From NCBI GenBank assembly GCA_964432875.1, contig CAYSPJ010000091.1:1-21216 (forward strand): a stretch of DNA of 21,216 nt, in the 5' to 3' direction. The notes under the pieces are model-generated. The model was not told the origin of the DNA. It worked only from the letters and a program-made list of their open reading frames with translations, and ran no database searches. Position numbers and translations under genes: made by a program. Shown here one piece after another: positions 8,005 through 15,189 of the stretch; position 1 is the first letter of the stretch; each line of letters opens with the position of its first letter. Source of the DNA: JACJYE01 sp964432875. GTDB taxonomy: Bacteria; Bacteroidota; Bacteroidia; Chitinophagales; Saprospiraceae.

Positions 8005-8012
8005 CAAAGGTA
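8005..8012 (-). promoter_or_regulatory. -7 element TACCTTTG of the acyltransferase gene
   Basis: Perfect TAnnTTTG on the minus strand, with only 4 nt between it and the ATG at 7998-8000. It would place the transcript start at or within the start codon. Confidence 0.55.
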
Positions 8013-8086
8013 AAGTTTTCTTTAAATTTCTCTACTTTTTTTGGGCTTTCCATTTTCAGGCCTGGCAGGCAACTACAATTTTTCTA

Positions 8087-8094
8087 TACCTTTG
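8087..8094 (+). promoter_or_regulatory. -7 element TACCTTTG deciding the start of the PiT-like gene
   Basis: Perfect TAnnTTTG followed by C, 24 nt before the ATG at 8119. It lies inside the longer open frame that begins with TTG at 8041, so the ATG at 8119 is favoured. It is divergent from the element at 8005-8012. Confidence 0.65.
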
Positions 8095-8118
8095 CTCCCC
8101 GTACCAACCATTGCTTCA

Positions 8119-9075
8119 ATGGAACCTTCACTATTGCTCATGTGGCTCGGTTTTATCCTCGCCGGTTACTCAGTTGTCGGCAACGACAGCATCCAAACCC
8201 TCGGCACCTTTCTCAGCTCTAATGAAAAACGGCCCTGGTATGTGCTCTGGCTCTTCGCCTCCAGCATCCTGGCTGCTACGCTCATCTATGGTTGGTACCA
8301 CTACAATGGGGACGTATCCTATGAACGCCTGGCGAAGTACCCTCTGCCCGACCCTTTTGCCTGGTACTATCTGCTGCCGCCGCTGGTGCTGATGACGCTG
8401 ACGCGTACCGGCATCCCGGTGAGTACCTCCTTCATGGTTTTGACTTTCTTCAATGAGGAAAACCTCGGGAAGATGATCGAGAAATCTTTCCTGGGTTATT
8501 TGACGGCTTTTGGTGCTGCCATCGTGATTTACCTGCTCATCACTAAGTTGGTTGAGCAATACTTCATCGAAAGCAAAATCTCCGTAAAAGAACAACGCAT
8601 CTGGGTGCCTTTGCAGTGGCTCTCCACCGGCTTCCTATGGTCGCAATGGCTCATCCAGGATTTTGCCAACATCTACGTCTATCTGCCGCGCAATTTGAGC
8701 GCCTTTTCGCTGGCTGTTTCTCTGATTATTTTGCTGAGCCTGCTAGCCTATATCTTTTACAGCCGGGGCGGGGCTATCCAGAGCATCGTCAAATCCAAAA
8801 TCAATACCGTAGACATCCGCTCGGCTACAATTATCGATTTCACCTACGGCATCATCCTGTATTTTTTCAAAGAGCTCAACAACGTGCCCATGAGTACGAC
8901 CTGGGTCTTCATCGGCCTGCTGGCCGGGAGGGAGATTGCCATCCACCTGCAGTTGGAGCGCAAGCTCTCCAAGCGCATCAACCGCATGGTGCTGCTGGAT
9001 TTCAGCAAGGTGCTCTTTGGTTTAGGCGTGAGCGTGCTGCTGGTTTATGTGATTAAGTTCCTGACGGCTTATTAG
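8119..9075 (+). CDS. PiT-like (PHO4 superfamily) membrane permease, divergent
   Basis: A 318-residue inner-membrane protein with about eight hydrophobic segments. It looks like a distant relative of inorganic phosphate transporters (PiT), which have two inverted halves, each with a GxND motif and a P-V-S-T motif. Half 1 has GYSVVGNDSIQTLGTF (16-31) and GIPVSTSFMV (about 98-107). Half 2 has a degenerate QDFAN (about 180-184) and NVPMSTTWVFIGLLAG (about 255-270). Phosphate or another anion is the likely substrate, but this is inference. The open frame extends 26 codons upstream to a TTG at 8041; ATG 8119 was chosen because a promoter element lies at 8087-8094 and the extra residues are not family-like. 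The stop overlaps that of the convergent small gene by 4 nt. A phosphate regulator (PhoU-like) is not adjacent. Confidence 0.75.
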   Translation: MEPSLLLMWLGFILAGYSVVGNDSIQTLGTFLSSNEKRPWYVLWLFASSILAATLIYGWYHYNGDVSYERLAKYPLPDPFAWYYLLPPLVLMTLTRTGIPVSTSFMVLTFFNEENLGKMIEKSFLGYLTAFGAAIVIYLLITKLVEQYFIESKISVKEQRIWVPLQWLSTGFLWSQWLIQDFANIYVYLPRNLSAFSLAVSLIILLSLLAYIFYSRGGAIQSIVKSKINTVDIRSATIIDFTYGIILYFFKELNNVPMSTTWVFIGLLAGREIAIHLQLERKLSKRINRMVLLDFSKVLFGLGVSVLLVYVIKFLTAY

Positions 9076-9353
9076 ATAATCTCTTCAAACTCCTCATCCT
9101 CCTCTTGCGGGAACATCCGCTCCAGAGCCTGTGCCCGGATGCGGCGCATGCTGTGCATCTGTTCCAGTACACTGGTGATAAAAGCCTCATCCACCAGCTT
9201 GTAGATGTCTTCTACCGTATTGATTGCCGCGTCTAAACGGAACTTATAGGCCAGTTCGAACAAGCCGGATTCAAACTTGACGGTAAATTTATCCTCCAGG
9301 TGGAAGATGGTGATTTTGAGCACGGGGTGCTCGATGTATCCAGCGATGCGCAT
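9072..9353 (-). CDS. Small conserved hypothetical protein
   Basis: A 93-residue cytoplasmic protein with no signal peptide or membrane segment. It starts MRIAGYIEHPVLKITIFHLE, has a central hydrophobic and aromatic stretch (FELAYKFRLDAAINTVEDIY), a probably helical C-terminal half (SVLEQMHSMRRIRAQALERM) and a strongly acidic end (EEDEEFEEII). I do not recognise a named domain. I consider it a real gene because it starts 37 nt after the DUF2520 gene on the same strand, has a normal ATG and a sequence of protein-like composition, and fills the space exactly up to the convergent permease gene. Its function is unknown; co-transcription with the DUF2520 gene is likely. Confidence 0.75.
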   Translation of the reverse strand: MRIAGYIEHPVLKITIFHLEDKFTVKFESGLFELAYKFRLDAAINTVEDIYKLVDEAFITSVLEQMHSMRRIRAQALERMFPQEEDEEFEEII

Positions 9354-9390
9354 AATTTGTTGTGGTTTCGAGTTCCTGGTTTAGGCTTGT

Positions 9391-10176
9391 TCAGGTTACA
9401 TCCCCTCCAATGCCTCGCGTCATGATTTCATAAACATTTGCAAGCTTCGGGAATTTTTGCAAATAATCCAAATGCCGCCGGATGGTTTCCTGATCGCCGC
9501 GGCGGGCGGGGCCGGTCTGCATCGCCGCGGGATCTGCATCTTGCACTTTGCGGGCGGTTTCCAAGATGAGCGGCCGCAGCAGATTGAAGGGGATCCCCTC
9601 CCCTTGCACTATCTGCTGGCCAAGTTGGAATAGATGGTTGGTGAAGTTGTTGACAAAGACCGCCGCCAGGTGCAACACCGCCCGTTGCTCGTCGTCGATG
9701 CGGTGCACGCTGGAGCTGATCGCGCCCCCCAGCCCCTGTAGTTGCGCTTCGAGGGATGGATTGGAGCTGTAAACGCAAATGGGCGTGGAAGAGAAATCTA
9801 TTTCCCGTTCGCGCGAAAAGGTCTGCAAGGGATAAAAAACGCCACAGCGCAGAAAAAATGGCTCCAACACCGCAGTAGGGGTGCTACCAGAGGTATGCAC
9901 CACGGCTTTTTCGGCAGGGAGGTAACGGCTGAGCGCTTTCACCGCCGGCCCTATTGCGTCGTCGCTCACCGCCAGGATATACAAATCAGCGGAAGCGGAA
10001 ATCAGCGCCAGATCATCTAGCGGCTGGGCACCGATTTGCGCTGCCAGCTCCCGGGCCTTACTCCCCTGGCGGCTAAACACCTGCACGACCGGCTGGCCAG
10101 CCGCCGCCAAAGCCCGCCCCAAGTGCCAGCCGACATTCCCGGCCCCGATGATGCTGATGTTGGTGAATGGCCGCAT
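9391..10176 (-). CDS. Rossmann-like and DUF2520 domain-containing protein
   Basis: A 261-residue cytoplasmic protein, probably an NAD(P)-dependent dehydrogenase-like enzyme of unknown substrate. The N-terminal Rossmann domain begins NISIIGAGNVGWHLGRALA, with the dinucleotide motif GAGNVG at about 11-16, followed by VVQVFSRQGSKARELA (second strand and cofactor-selecting region) and LYILAVSDDAI. The motif VVHTSGSTP and GVFYPLQTFSRE are typical of this family and resemble pyrroline-carboxylate and F420-dependent reductases. The C-terminal DUF2520 helical domain (about 130-255) includes LHLAAVFVNNFTNHLF. It lies downstream of the lipoprotein gene (81-nt gap) and upstream of the small hypothetical gene (37-nt gap). 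No perfect promoter element was seen in the 81-nt gap, so read-through from upstream is possible. Confidence 0.92.
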   Translation of the reverse strand: MRPFTNISIIGAGNVGWHLGRALAAAGQPVVQVFSRQGSKARELAAQIGAQPLDDLALISASADLYILAVSDDAIGPAVKALSRYLPAEKAVVHTSGSTPTAVLEPFFLRCGVFYPLQTFSREREIDFSSTPICVYSSNPSLEAQLQGLGGAISSSVHRIDDEQRAVLHLAAVFVNNFTNHLFQLGQQIVQGEGIPFNLLRPLILETARKVQDADPAAMQTGPARRGDQETIRRHLDYLQKFPKLANVYEIMTRGIGGDVT

Positions 10177-10257
10177 AGTCGTTTAGTGATTTGAAAAGCG
10201 ATCCTAAAATCCTACAGTTCTACCATTCCGCTTTCGCACTGCTATCCTCCTGTCTAC

Positions 10258-11352
10258 TCAATTGCACCCCAGGCGGACCGCTACTTTTTGGGTGTTCAAA
10301 AGATACCAAGTGCCATCCTGGCTTTGGTATAAGTCGTAGCCAGATTCGCGAGAGAGATTGGGGTCTTTGATGAGGAAGGCGTCTTCGAAGGCCTGCCCGT
10401 CTCCTATGCCCAAGTCTATTTCCTGGATGTTGCGTTGAGTTAAGACGTAAAGCTTGTCGCCTACGATTTCCGCGTCATTAGCACTGCCCCGCAACATTTC
10501 GAGCCCTTTCTCCGGAAGCCGCTCTGCGGGATTGGGGTCCAAATAGTTGATCAGGAACAGCGTAGACCACTCCCCGGCTTCGTAGCGCAGCACTTTAAAG
10601 TAACCCGGAGCGTTTTTGTTCACGACGATCATGCTGCTGCCATAATTCCTAAAGAAAGTGCCTTGCGTGAAAGGGGCAAAGCCTCCCTCGCCCCAAAAAT
10701 CGCTATCCTTAGCGCTAAACCAGCCCACCAAGCTTATGCCGTCAAACTGCAGCAGGTTCATGTCACAATCAGTAGCCCACAAATACCCGTCGGGGCTGAA
10801 GTGCAGATTGTTGATGCTGCGGCACATGCTCTCGCCCACCGGGAAATTGATGATGTAAGGAGCAGTCGTAAAACTGATGGGGTCCAGCTCCAGGATGCCA
10901 CTATATACATCATTGGCGACCAGCAGCTTGCCGTCAGGCGCATTTACGATGCTGTAATAACGGTTATTCGACACCAACTCTAAGCGCCCATCTTCAAAGA
11001 ATTCATAGATGCCATGCAGGCCGAGGATGAAAAGTCGGTTTTGAAATTTATGAAAATCAAATGAAATACTGCTAGCTTCGGCGTGGATGGCCATGCCGCC
11101 GAACCCATCCGTAATCAGCAATTTAGTCGTGCCGCCGTAAAGGAAATACCGCCCATGCTGGACTATTTTTTCGTAAAAGCGCGTATCGCCTTGCTCAGCG
11201 ATTCTAATCTCTTCATAGGCCGAGCAGCCCAACAGGCTGCGTTCGACCTTCACGCGCTCTTCGAGCGGGGCGGGATTTTCTTTGGAACAAGCGGCTGTCA
11301 GGATTAACAGGGCGACGACCAAGCCCAGGGAAATGGGTAGTCTGTTTTGCAT
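10258..11352 (-). CDS. Predicted lipoprotein with propeller-like repeats
   Basis: A 364-residue exported protein of unknown function. The N-terminus MQNRLPISLGLVVALLILTA ends in a lipobox-like site with Cys22 (LTAAC), followed by SKEN, an acidic/Ser-rich start typical of Bacteroidota lipoproteins, some of which are shown on the cell surface. The body has repeated short blocks: RLFILGLHGIYEFFEDGRL, GKLLVANDVYSGILELDP, GYLWATDCDMNLLQFDG and DKLYVLTQRNIQEIDLG. These suggest a beta-propeller of the two-component-sensor or NHL kind, with a final DLYQSQDGTWYLLNTQK block. No catalytic motif is visible. Two perfect -7 elements lie upstream (11416-11423 and 11465-11472), so the gene has its own transcription start despite following ccmF on the same strand. 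Confidence 0.85.
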   Translation of the reverse strand: MQNRLPISLGLVVALLILTAACSKENPAPLEERVKVERSLLGCSAYEEIRIAEQGDTRFYEKIVQHGRYFLYGGTTKLLITDGFGGMAIHAEASSISFDFHKFQNRLFILGLHGIYEFFEDGRLELVSNNRYYSIVNAPDGKLLVANDVYSGILELDPISFTTAPYIINFPVGESMCRSINNLHFSPDGYLWATDCDMNLLQFDGISLVGWFSAKDSDFWGEGGFAPFTQGTFFRNYGSSMIVVNKNAPGYFKVLRYEAGEWSTLFLINYLDPNPAERLPEKGLEMLRGSANDAEIVGDKLYVLTQRNIQEIDLGIGDGQAFEDAFLIKDPNLSRESGYDLYQSQDGTWYLLNTQKVAVRLGCN

Positions 11353-11415
11353 AGCTTTTGATTTTTCGTAAAATAAAATACCAACTTAGCACAAGCTGGC
11401 AAATCAATACACTAA

Positions 11416-11423
11416 CAAATATA
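11416..11423 (-). promoter_or_regulatory. -7 element TATATTTG upstream of the lipoprotein gene
   Basis: Perfect TAnnTTTG, 63 nt before the ATG at 11352, in an AT-rich spacer. This is the nearer of two candidates. Confidence 0.5.
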
Positions 11424-11464
11424 GACAAAAACACTATATCCTTATCCCCCAACAGCTTGTTTAA

Positions 11465-11472
11465 CAAATTTA
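11465..11472 (-). promoter_or_regulatory. Second -7 element TAAATTTG upstream of the lipoprotein gene
   Basis: Perfect TAnnTTTG, 112 nt before the ATG at 11352. In an AT-rich spacer chance matches are more likely, so at most one of the two may be active. Confidence 0.35.
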
Positions 11473-11536
11473 TAACGATGTTAGTATCTGTACATTGATC
11501 CTCGTGTCTTGAGCACTGATGTAATATGGGCAGGAT

Positions 11537-11554
11537 GCTGGCCTAAGGCCCAGC
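11537..11554 (-). terminator. Hairpin abutting the ccmF stop codon
   Basis: GCTG-GCC and GGC-C-CAGC form a 7-bp stem with one bulged base and a TAA loop (read on the plus strand), beginning immediately after the ccmF stop at 11555-11557. No T-run follows on the minus strand, so it may slow or protect the transcript end and not terminate by itself. Confidence 0.3.
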
Positions 11555-14431
11555 CTACTCCTCGACAGGCGCTATTTTCCGGGCATTCATCCGATAAAAC
11601 ATGCCGATGAATAAACCGATCATCATCATGCTGGAGCCCAACCAAAACAGGTTGATACCTGGGAATTCAATGGCTTCCAGTACGATATAGTCAGCGCGCA
11701 ATGAATTGGTGGCCACTTCAAAAGGGATCCGCAATTCCTGCTGCTGCGATTGGGCGACCATCATCTCAATCGTCTCAGTATTGGGGTCGATGCCGACAAA
11801 GCGGAAGTGTAGGCCCGCTCCCGGTATTTCGTCCTTGAGGTTGAAAGGGCGGTTGCCGCGGATGAGGTATACCGGCTGGGCAGCAAACACGCTTCCATCT
11901 GGTGCTTGTACCGACAACAAAGCACTCACGGCTATATCGCCTTCAGTCGGCTCGTAATTGGGGTGCTCTGGCGTGCGGTTGAAGCCGGTAAATTGGATTT
12001 GGTAGCCATTGAGCGTGGCCTGATCGCCGCGCTTGAAATAGAACTTTTGGTAATCCAGCTCCTCCTCCGGAGTAAATACAGCCTCAAAGATACTATCCTC
12101 CAGCCTCACCTTGACGCCCAAATCGTTGATTTGCGCCGGATAGCTATAAATCAATTGCCCGCGCAGCACCAGCATGGGATGCACCACGTAAATGCTGTCT
12201 TCGCCTTCCCGTTCAATCCGCACCGTGGCCCCCAGGGCAATATCCCCTTCTTCCTTATGATAATCAGGATGGGACGGTGCCCGGTCAATGCCCAGCAAAG
12301 CGATGCGATAGTCCTTGATTACCGAAGTATCGACACTGCTCAGGCTAACCGTATCACGAAGAGCAGTAGATTGCCCAATGGGCAGCCGAAATAAACGATA
12401 GTTGAGGTCATCCTCCCGCTGGCGGCGGAAATCTAAATCAATTTCTACCTGAGGCAAGGAAGCGATATGGGTGAAGATATCGCGGTCCCAGTAGCGCTTG
12501 GTAGAGGGGTTGGAAGCTGCAATTTTAGTAAAAGACTTATCATAAAGCACATTGGGGTGCAGGTCGAACTCTTCGACCACCTCCCCTTCCTGATTGCGGC
12601 GCTTGTAGTTGACCGTATAGGTACGGGTCAAGACATCGATGGTATCTTTCACGTAAGTGGTCTCATAATCGCCCATAATCATGGGGCTACCTTGAAAAAG
12701 CAAGATATTGCGCCGCAGCTGCTCGCTGGAAGCGCCTTCGATCAAGCCTTCCATCACGAAGGGGCTGTTGGAAATCACCCGTTGGTTGAGCCCTGAGGCA
12801 AGGATACCGACGATCATCAGCCCAAAGCCGATGTGGGCAAAAGAAGAACCGGCCGCCTTGAGGTTGCCCCGGGCAAAGGTGATCAGGTGGTCGGCATTCG
12901 CCACGATAGTGAACCAGCCAAAAAACAGCAACACCAGGTATTGCCAGGCAGATACTTCAATCCAGCGGGTAGTCAGATAGCTAAATAATGCACTAATCGC
13001 CAAAGCGATACCCGTGTGCAACAAAAACTTAGAGGCGTATTTCTGAAAGTTGAACTCTTTGTAGCGCAGGTATTGGGCAATACCTGACAACAGCCCGATG
13101 AAAACGGCTATCCAAATCTGATACTTGTTGTAATGCGGTATGGGGTCGGTAATAACCCGGCCCTCGAAGACCGGGTTAAAATAGGTCATGATTTTATTGT
13201 AAACCGGAAGAGAGGTCGAAGCCGTAATGATCAAAGCGGAAAAGAGCAACACCAGGGTGCCGATAAACATCCAGAACTCTCTGGAAGGGGTACCTTCTTC
13301 TTTAGCCGGGCTAGGCACAGACCGATAACGAGCACCAAACAAAATGGCGGAAAAGCCCAGGAAGAAGACGATAAAGCTCACCAACTGCACCTCCAGGCCC
13401 ATTTCGGTAAAGGCATGTACGGAGGTCTCGCCCAATACGCCGCTACGGGTGAGGAAGGTAGAATAAACGATGAAGATAAAAGTGAGCAGATAGTATACAT
13501 AGGTGCTGCGGATGGAATGCCCTGTACTGCGGGCGATAAGGTTGGTATGGATGCCGCCGATGAGGATGAGCCAGGGCACGAGCGACATGTTCTCCACGGG
13601 GTCCCAGGCCCAGTAGCCGCCGAAGCTAAGGGCTTCGTAGGCCCAGGCGCCGCCCATAAGGATGCCGGTGCCCAGGATCGCCCCGCTAAACAATGCCCAG
13701 GGCAGCGCTGGCCGGAGCCAGGCTTTATGCTCACGGGTCCATAACCCAGCCACGGCATAGGCGAAGGGGATGGCTGTAGAGGCAAAGCCCAGGAAGAGCG
13801 TGGGGGGGTGGATGGTCATCCAATAGTTTTGCAGCAAAGGGTTCAGCCCGCTACCCTGGATTTGGCTAACATAATCCGCGCTGGCAAAAATAGGCGCATC
13901 CACTACATCGCGCAGCAGCAGCAAAGGGTTGCTGCCCAGCCGCCAGGCCTCTTCGCCAAATCCTAGATGCACCCCTAAAATCATGGAACTGATAAAGACC
14001 TGGATGAGCGCAAGCACCGCCAGAGTGGGGGCTTCCCAGCGCCCGGCTTTCAATAGCAACACGATGCCCAGCACGATATGCCAAAACATCCATAGCAGGA
14101 AGCTGCCTTCCTGCCCTTCCCAAAAAGCGGAGAAAATGTATTTCATCGGCAGCTCATCAGAGACGTGGGCCTGCACGTACTGATACTCGTAGTATTGCTG
14201 CGACATGATGTAGAAGATGATCCCAATGACCAGGAAAATCGCCGCTCCGTGAATCAAGAAGCTCCAGCGGCCGATGCTCAGCCAGCCGGCCTCCTCCGGA
14301 GTTTCGCGGCGCTGTACGGCAAAAAAATAGGCCACACTGGCCAACAAACTCGCAATAAAGCCCAGGACAATGGCTATCTGGCCAATCTGCCCGGGCAGGA
14401 GATGCTCTCCCACGTATTGGATACCCTGCAT
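11555..14431 (-). CDS. ccmF: Cytochrome c maturation haem lyase subunit CcmF, enlarged
   Basis: Integral membrane protein that takes haem from CcmE and attaches it to apocytochrome c in the periplasm (System I). At 958 residues it is about 300 longer than E. coli CcmF. The WWD-type haem-handling segment is GGAWAYEALSFGGYWAWDP (about 260-278), followed by VENMSLVPWL. The four conserved histidines appear to be present: His208 in TIHPP, His295 in GGIHTNL, His339 in SVHAF and His533 in FAHIGFG. Many hydrophobic segments fill residues 15-545. Residues about 555-920 are a large soluble, presumably periplasmic region before the last membrane segment (INLFWLGSSMMMIGLFIGMF). Within it, residues 707-760 and 809-862 look like a tandem duplication sharing G..R.P.HP.Y...EGDIA. 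It starts 3 nt after ccmE and is certainly co-transcribed with it. Confidence 0.95.
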   Translation of the reverse strand: MQGIQYVGEHLLPGQIGQIAIVLGFIASLLASVAYFFAVQRRETPEEAGWLSIGRWSFLIHGAAIFLVIGIIFYIMSQQYYEYQYVQAHVSDELPMKYIFSAFWEGQEGSFLLWMFWHIVLGIVLLLKAGRWEAPTLAVLALIQVFISSMILGVHLGFGEEAWRLGSNPLLLLRDVVDAPIFASADYVSQIQGSGLNPLLQNYWMTIHPPTLFLGFASTAIPFAYAVAGLWTREHKAWLRPALPWALFSGAILGTGILMGGAWAYEALSFGGYWAWDPVENMSLVPWLILIGGIHTNLIARSTGHSIRSTYVYYLLTFIFIVYSTFLTRSGVLGETSVHAFTEMGLEVQLVSFIVFFLGFSAILFGARYRSVPSPAKEEGTPSREFWMFIGTLVLLFSALIITASTSLPVYNKIMTYFNPVFEGRVITDPIPHYNKYQIWIAVFIGLLSGIAQYLRYKEFNFQKYASKFLLHTGIALAISALFSYLTTRWIEVSAWQYLVLLFFGWFTIVANADHLITFARGNLKAAGSSFAHIGFGLMIVGILASGLNQRVISNSPFVMEGLIEGASSEQLRRNILLFQGSPMIMGDYETTYVKDTIDVLTRTYTVNYKRRNQEGEVVEEFDLHPNVLYDKSFTKIAASNPSTKRYWDRDIFTHIASLPQVEIDLDFRRQREDDLNYRLFRLPIGQSTALRDTVSLSSVDTSVIKDYRIALLGIDRAPSHPDYHKEEGDIALGATVRIEREGEDSIYVVHPMLVLRGQLIYSYPAQINDLGVKVRLEDSIFEAVFTPEEELDYQKFYFKRGDQATLNGYQIQFTGFNRTPEHPNYEPTEGDIAVSALLSVQAPDGSVFAAQPVYLIRGNRPFNLKDEIPGAGLHFRFVGIDPNTETIEMMVAQSQQQELRIPFEVATNSLRADYIVLEAIEFPGINLFWLGSSMMMIGLFIGMFYRMNARKIAPVEE

Positions 14432-14434
14432 AAT

Positions 14435-14830
14435 TTATATTCCTTCACTCTTGATGTAAATCTCTTCGTCCTTATATTTCGACGGACATTTCATGAGCAT
14501 GTCGGTCGCCACAAACGCTTCGCCTTTCATCTGTCCGGTCAGCACGATTTGCTCGGAAAGCTCGAAGTCTTGGGGGCGCGGTGCCAGTAAGACGACCTTG
14601 CGCTCTTCCTCTTTGGAATCGGTGATATAAAAGCTGAAGTAGTTGGGGTCTTCTTCCGGGTTGTAATACATCTCTTTATCTTTCGACAACTGCCCGGCGA
14701 TCTTCACCCGCTCGCCGCTCTTGGCTGCATCGGCAAAAGTGGCGTAGGTGCTCATGTCTTCTGCCGCAGTGGTCAGCAACACGATGGCCGCCGCAATCAT
14801 TAGAATGCCAACGATATAGATTTTTTTCAT
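14435..14830 (-). CDS. ccmE: Cytochrome c maturation haem chaperone CcmE, CxxxY type
   Basis: Periplasmic haem chaperone, membrane-anchored by its N-terminus (KKIYIVGILMIAAAIVLLTT), that receives haem from CcmC and hands it to CcmF. 131 residues. The OB-fold body runs from about 40 to 112 (VKIAGQLSKD, YFSFYITDS, VVLTGQ-like strand IVLTGQMKGEAFVATDMLMK). In classical CcmE haem is bound covalently by the His of an HxxxY motif; here the same position reads CPSKY, with Cys115 and Tyr119, so this is the CxxxY variant known from Desulfovibrio and archaeal-type systems. It is the first gene of a ccmE-ccmF unit, with a perfect promoter at 14875-14882. ccmA, ccmB and ccmC are not in the window: upstream lies an HtrA fragment. 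Confidence 0.93.
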   Translation of the reverse strand: MKKIYIVGILMIAAAIVLLTTAAEDMSTYATFADAAKSGERVKIAGQLSKDKEMYYNPEEDPNYFSFYITDSKEEERKVVLLAPRPQDFELSEQIVLTGQMKGEAFVATDMLMKCPSKYKDEEIYIKSEGI

Positions 14831-14874
14831 GGCTGTGCTTTGTTTTATTCGCCTCTAAATCCCATTTCTAACTA

Positions 14875-14882
14875 CAAATATA
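14875..14882 (-). promoter_or_regulatory. -7 element TATATTTG of the ccmE-ccmF unit
   Basis: Perfect TAnnTTTG, 44 nt before the ccmE ATG at 14830. It separates ccmEF from the HtrA remnant and the DUF2141 gene upstream. Confidence 0.6.
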
Positions 14883-14928
14883 GACATTCTTTGTTGCTAA
14901 GCCGTTGCTGATGATGGTAAAAATGATG

Positions 14929-15189
14929 TCAGGATTGTATCATCTTATGAGCAGCTGGCACGGTCGTGGTTACACCAAACCCAGTGGCGGGGTCGGTGCC
15001 GATGATTTTAGCTATAAAAACCCGGTTGTGGTTCAGGCTCACCTCAACATCGTCCGCATTATCAATCACGTGGTTGTTGGTGAGGATGTAGCCTTCCTGG
15101 CTGATTATGACACCCGACCCCGTAGATACCTGAGGCTGCAAGCGCTGCTGATTGGGGCCCTCCTCAAAACGGAAGCGCGGCCCCAAGCG
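14929..15189 (-). pseudogene. HtrA/DegP-type serine protease fragment
   Basis: An open frame of about 85 codons in the same frame as the DUF2141 gene and directly after its TAG stop. Its residues about 4-68 are clearly from an S1C trypsin-like protease: GPRFRFEEGP, then STGSGVIISQEGYILTNNHV with the catalytic His at about 39, then DDVEVSLNHNRVF and IIGTDPAT. Intact family members continue with D-L-A-(V/L)-L-K and carry the catalytic Asp and Ser plus PDZ domains. Here similarity stops abruptly near 14983 and the frame runs into unrelated residues (GFGVTTTVPAAHKMIQS). The signal peptide and first strand are also missing, and the only start would be a TTG at 15184-15186. It is therefore a remnant truncated at both ends, though with no internal stop, suggesting a recent event. 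No continuation was found in the other frames. Confidence 0.8.

Noticed and set aside
8041..8118. Start of the PiT-like gene at TTG 8041
   Set aside because: A promoter element lies inside this stretch and an ATG follows at 8119, at the beginning of the first membrane segment.
11213..11467. Open frame of 84 codons with a hydrophobic N-terminus overlapping the lipoprotein start
   Set aside because: It starts with TTG, overlaps the lipoprotein gene by 140 nt in another frame, and its hydrophobicity comes from the AT-rich promoter spacer.
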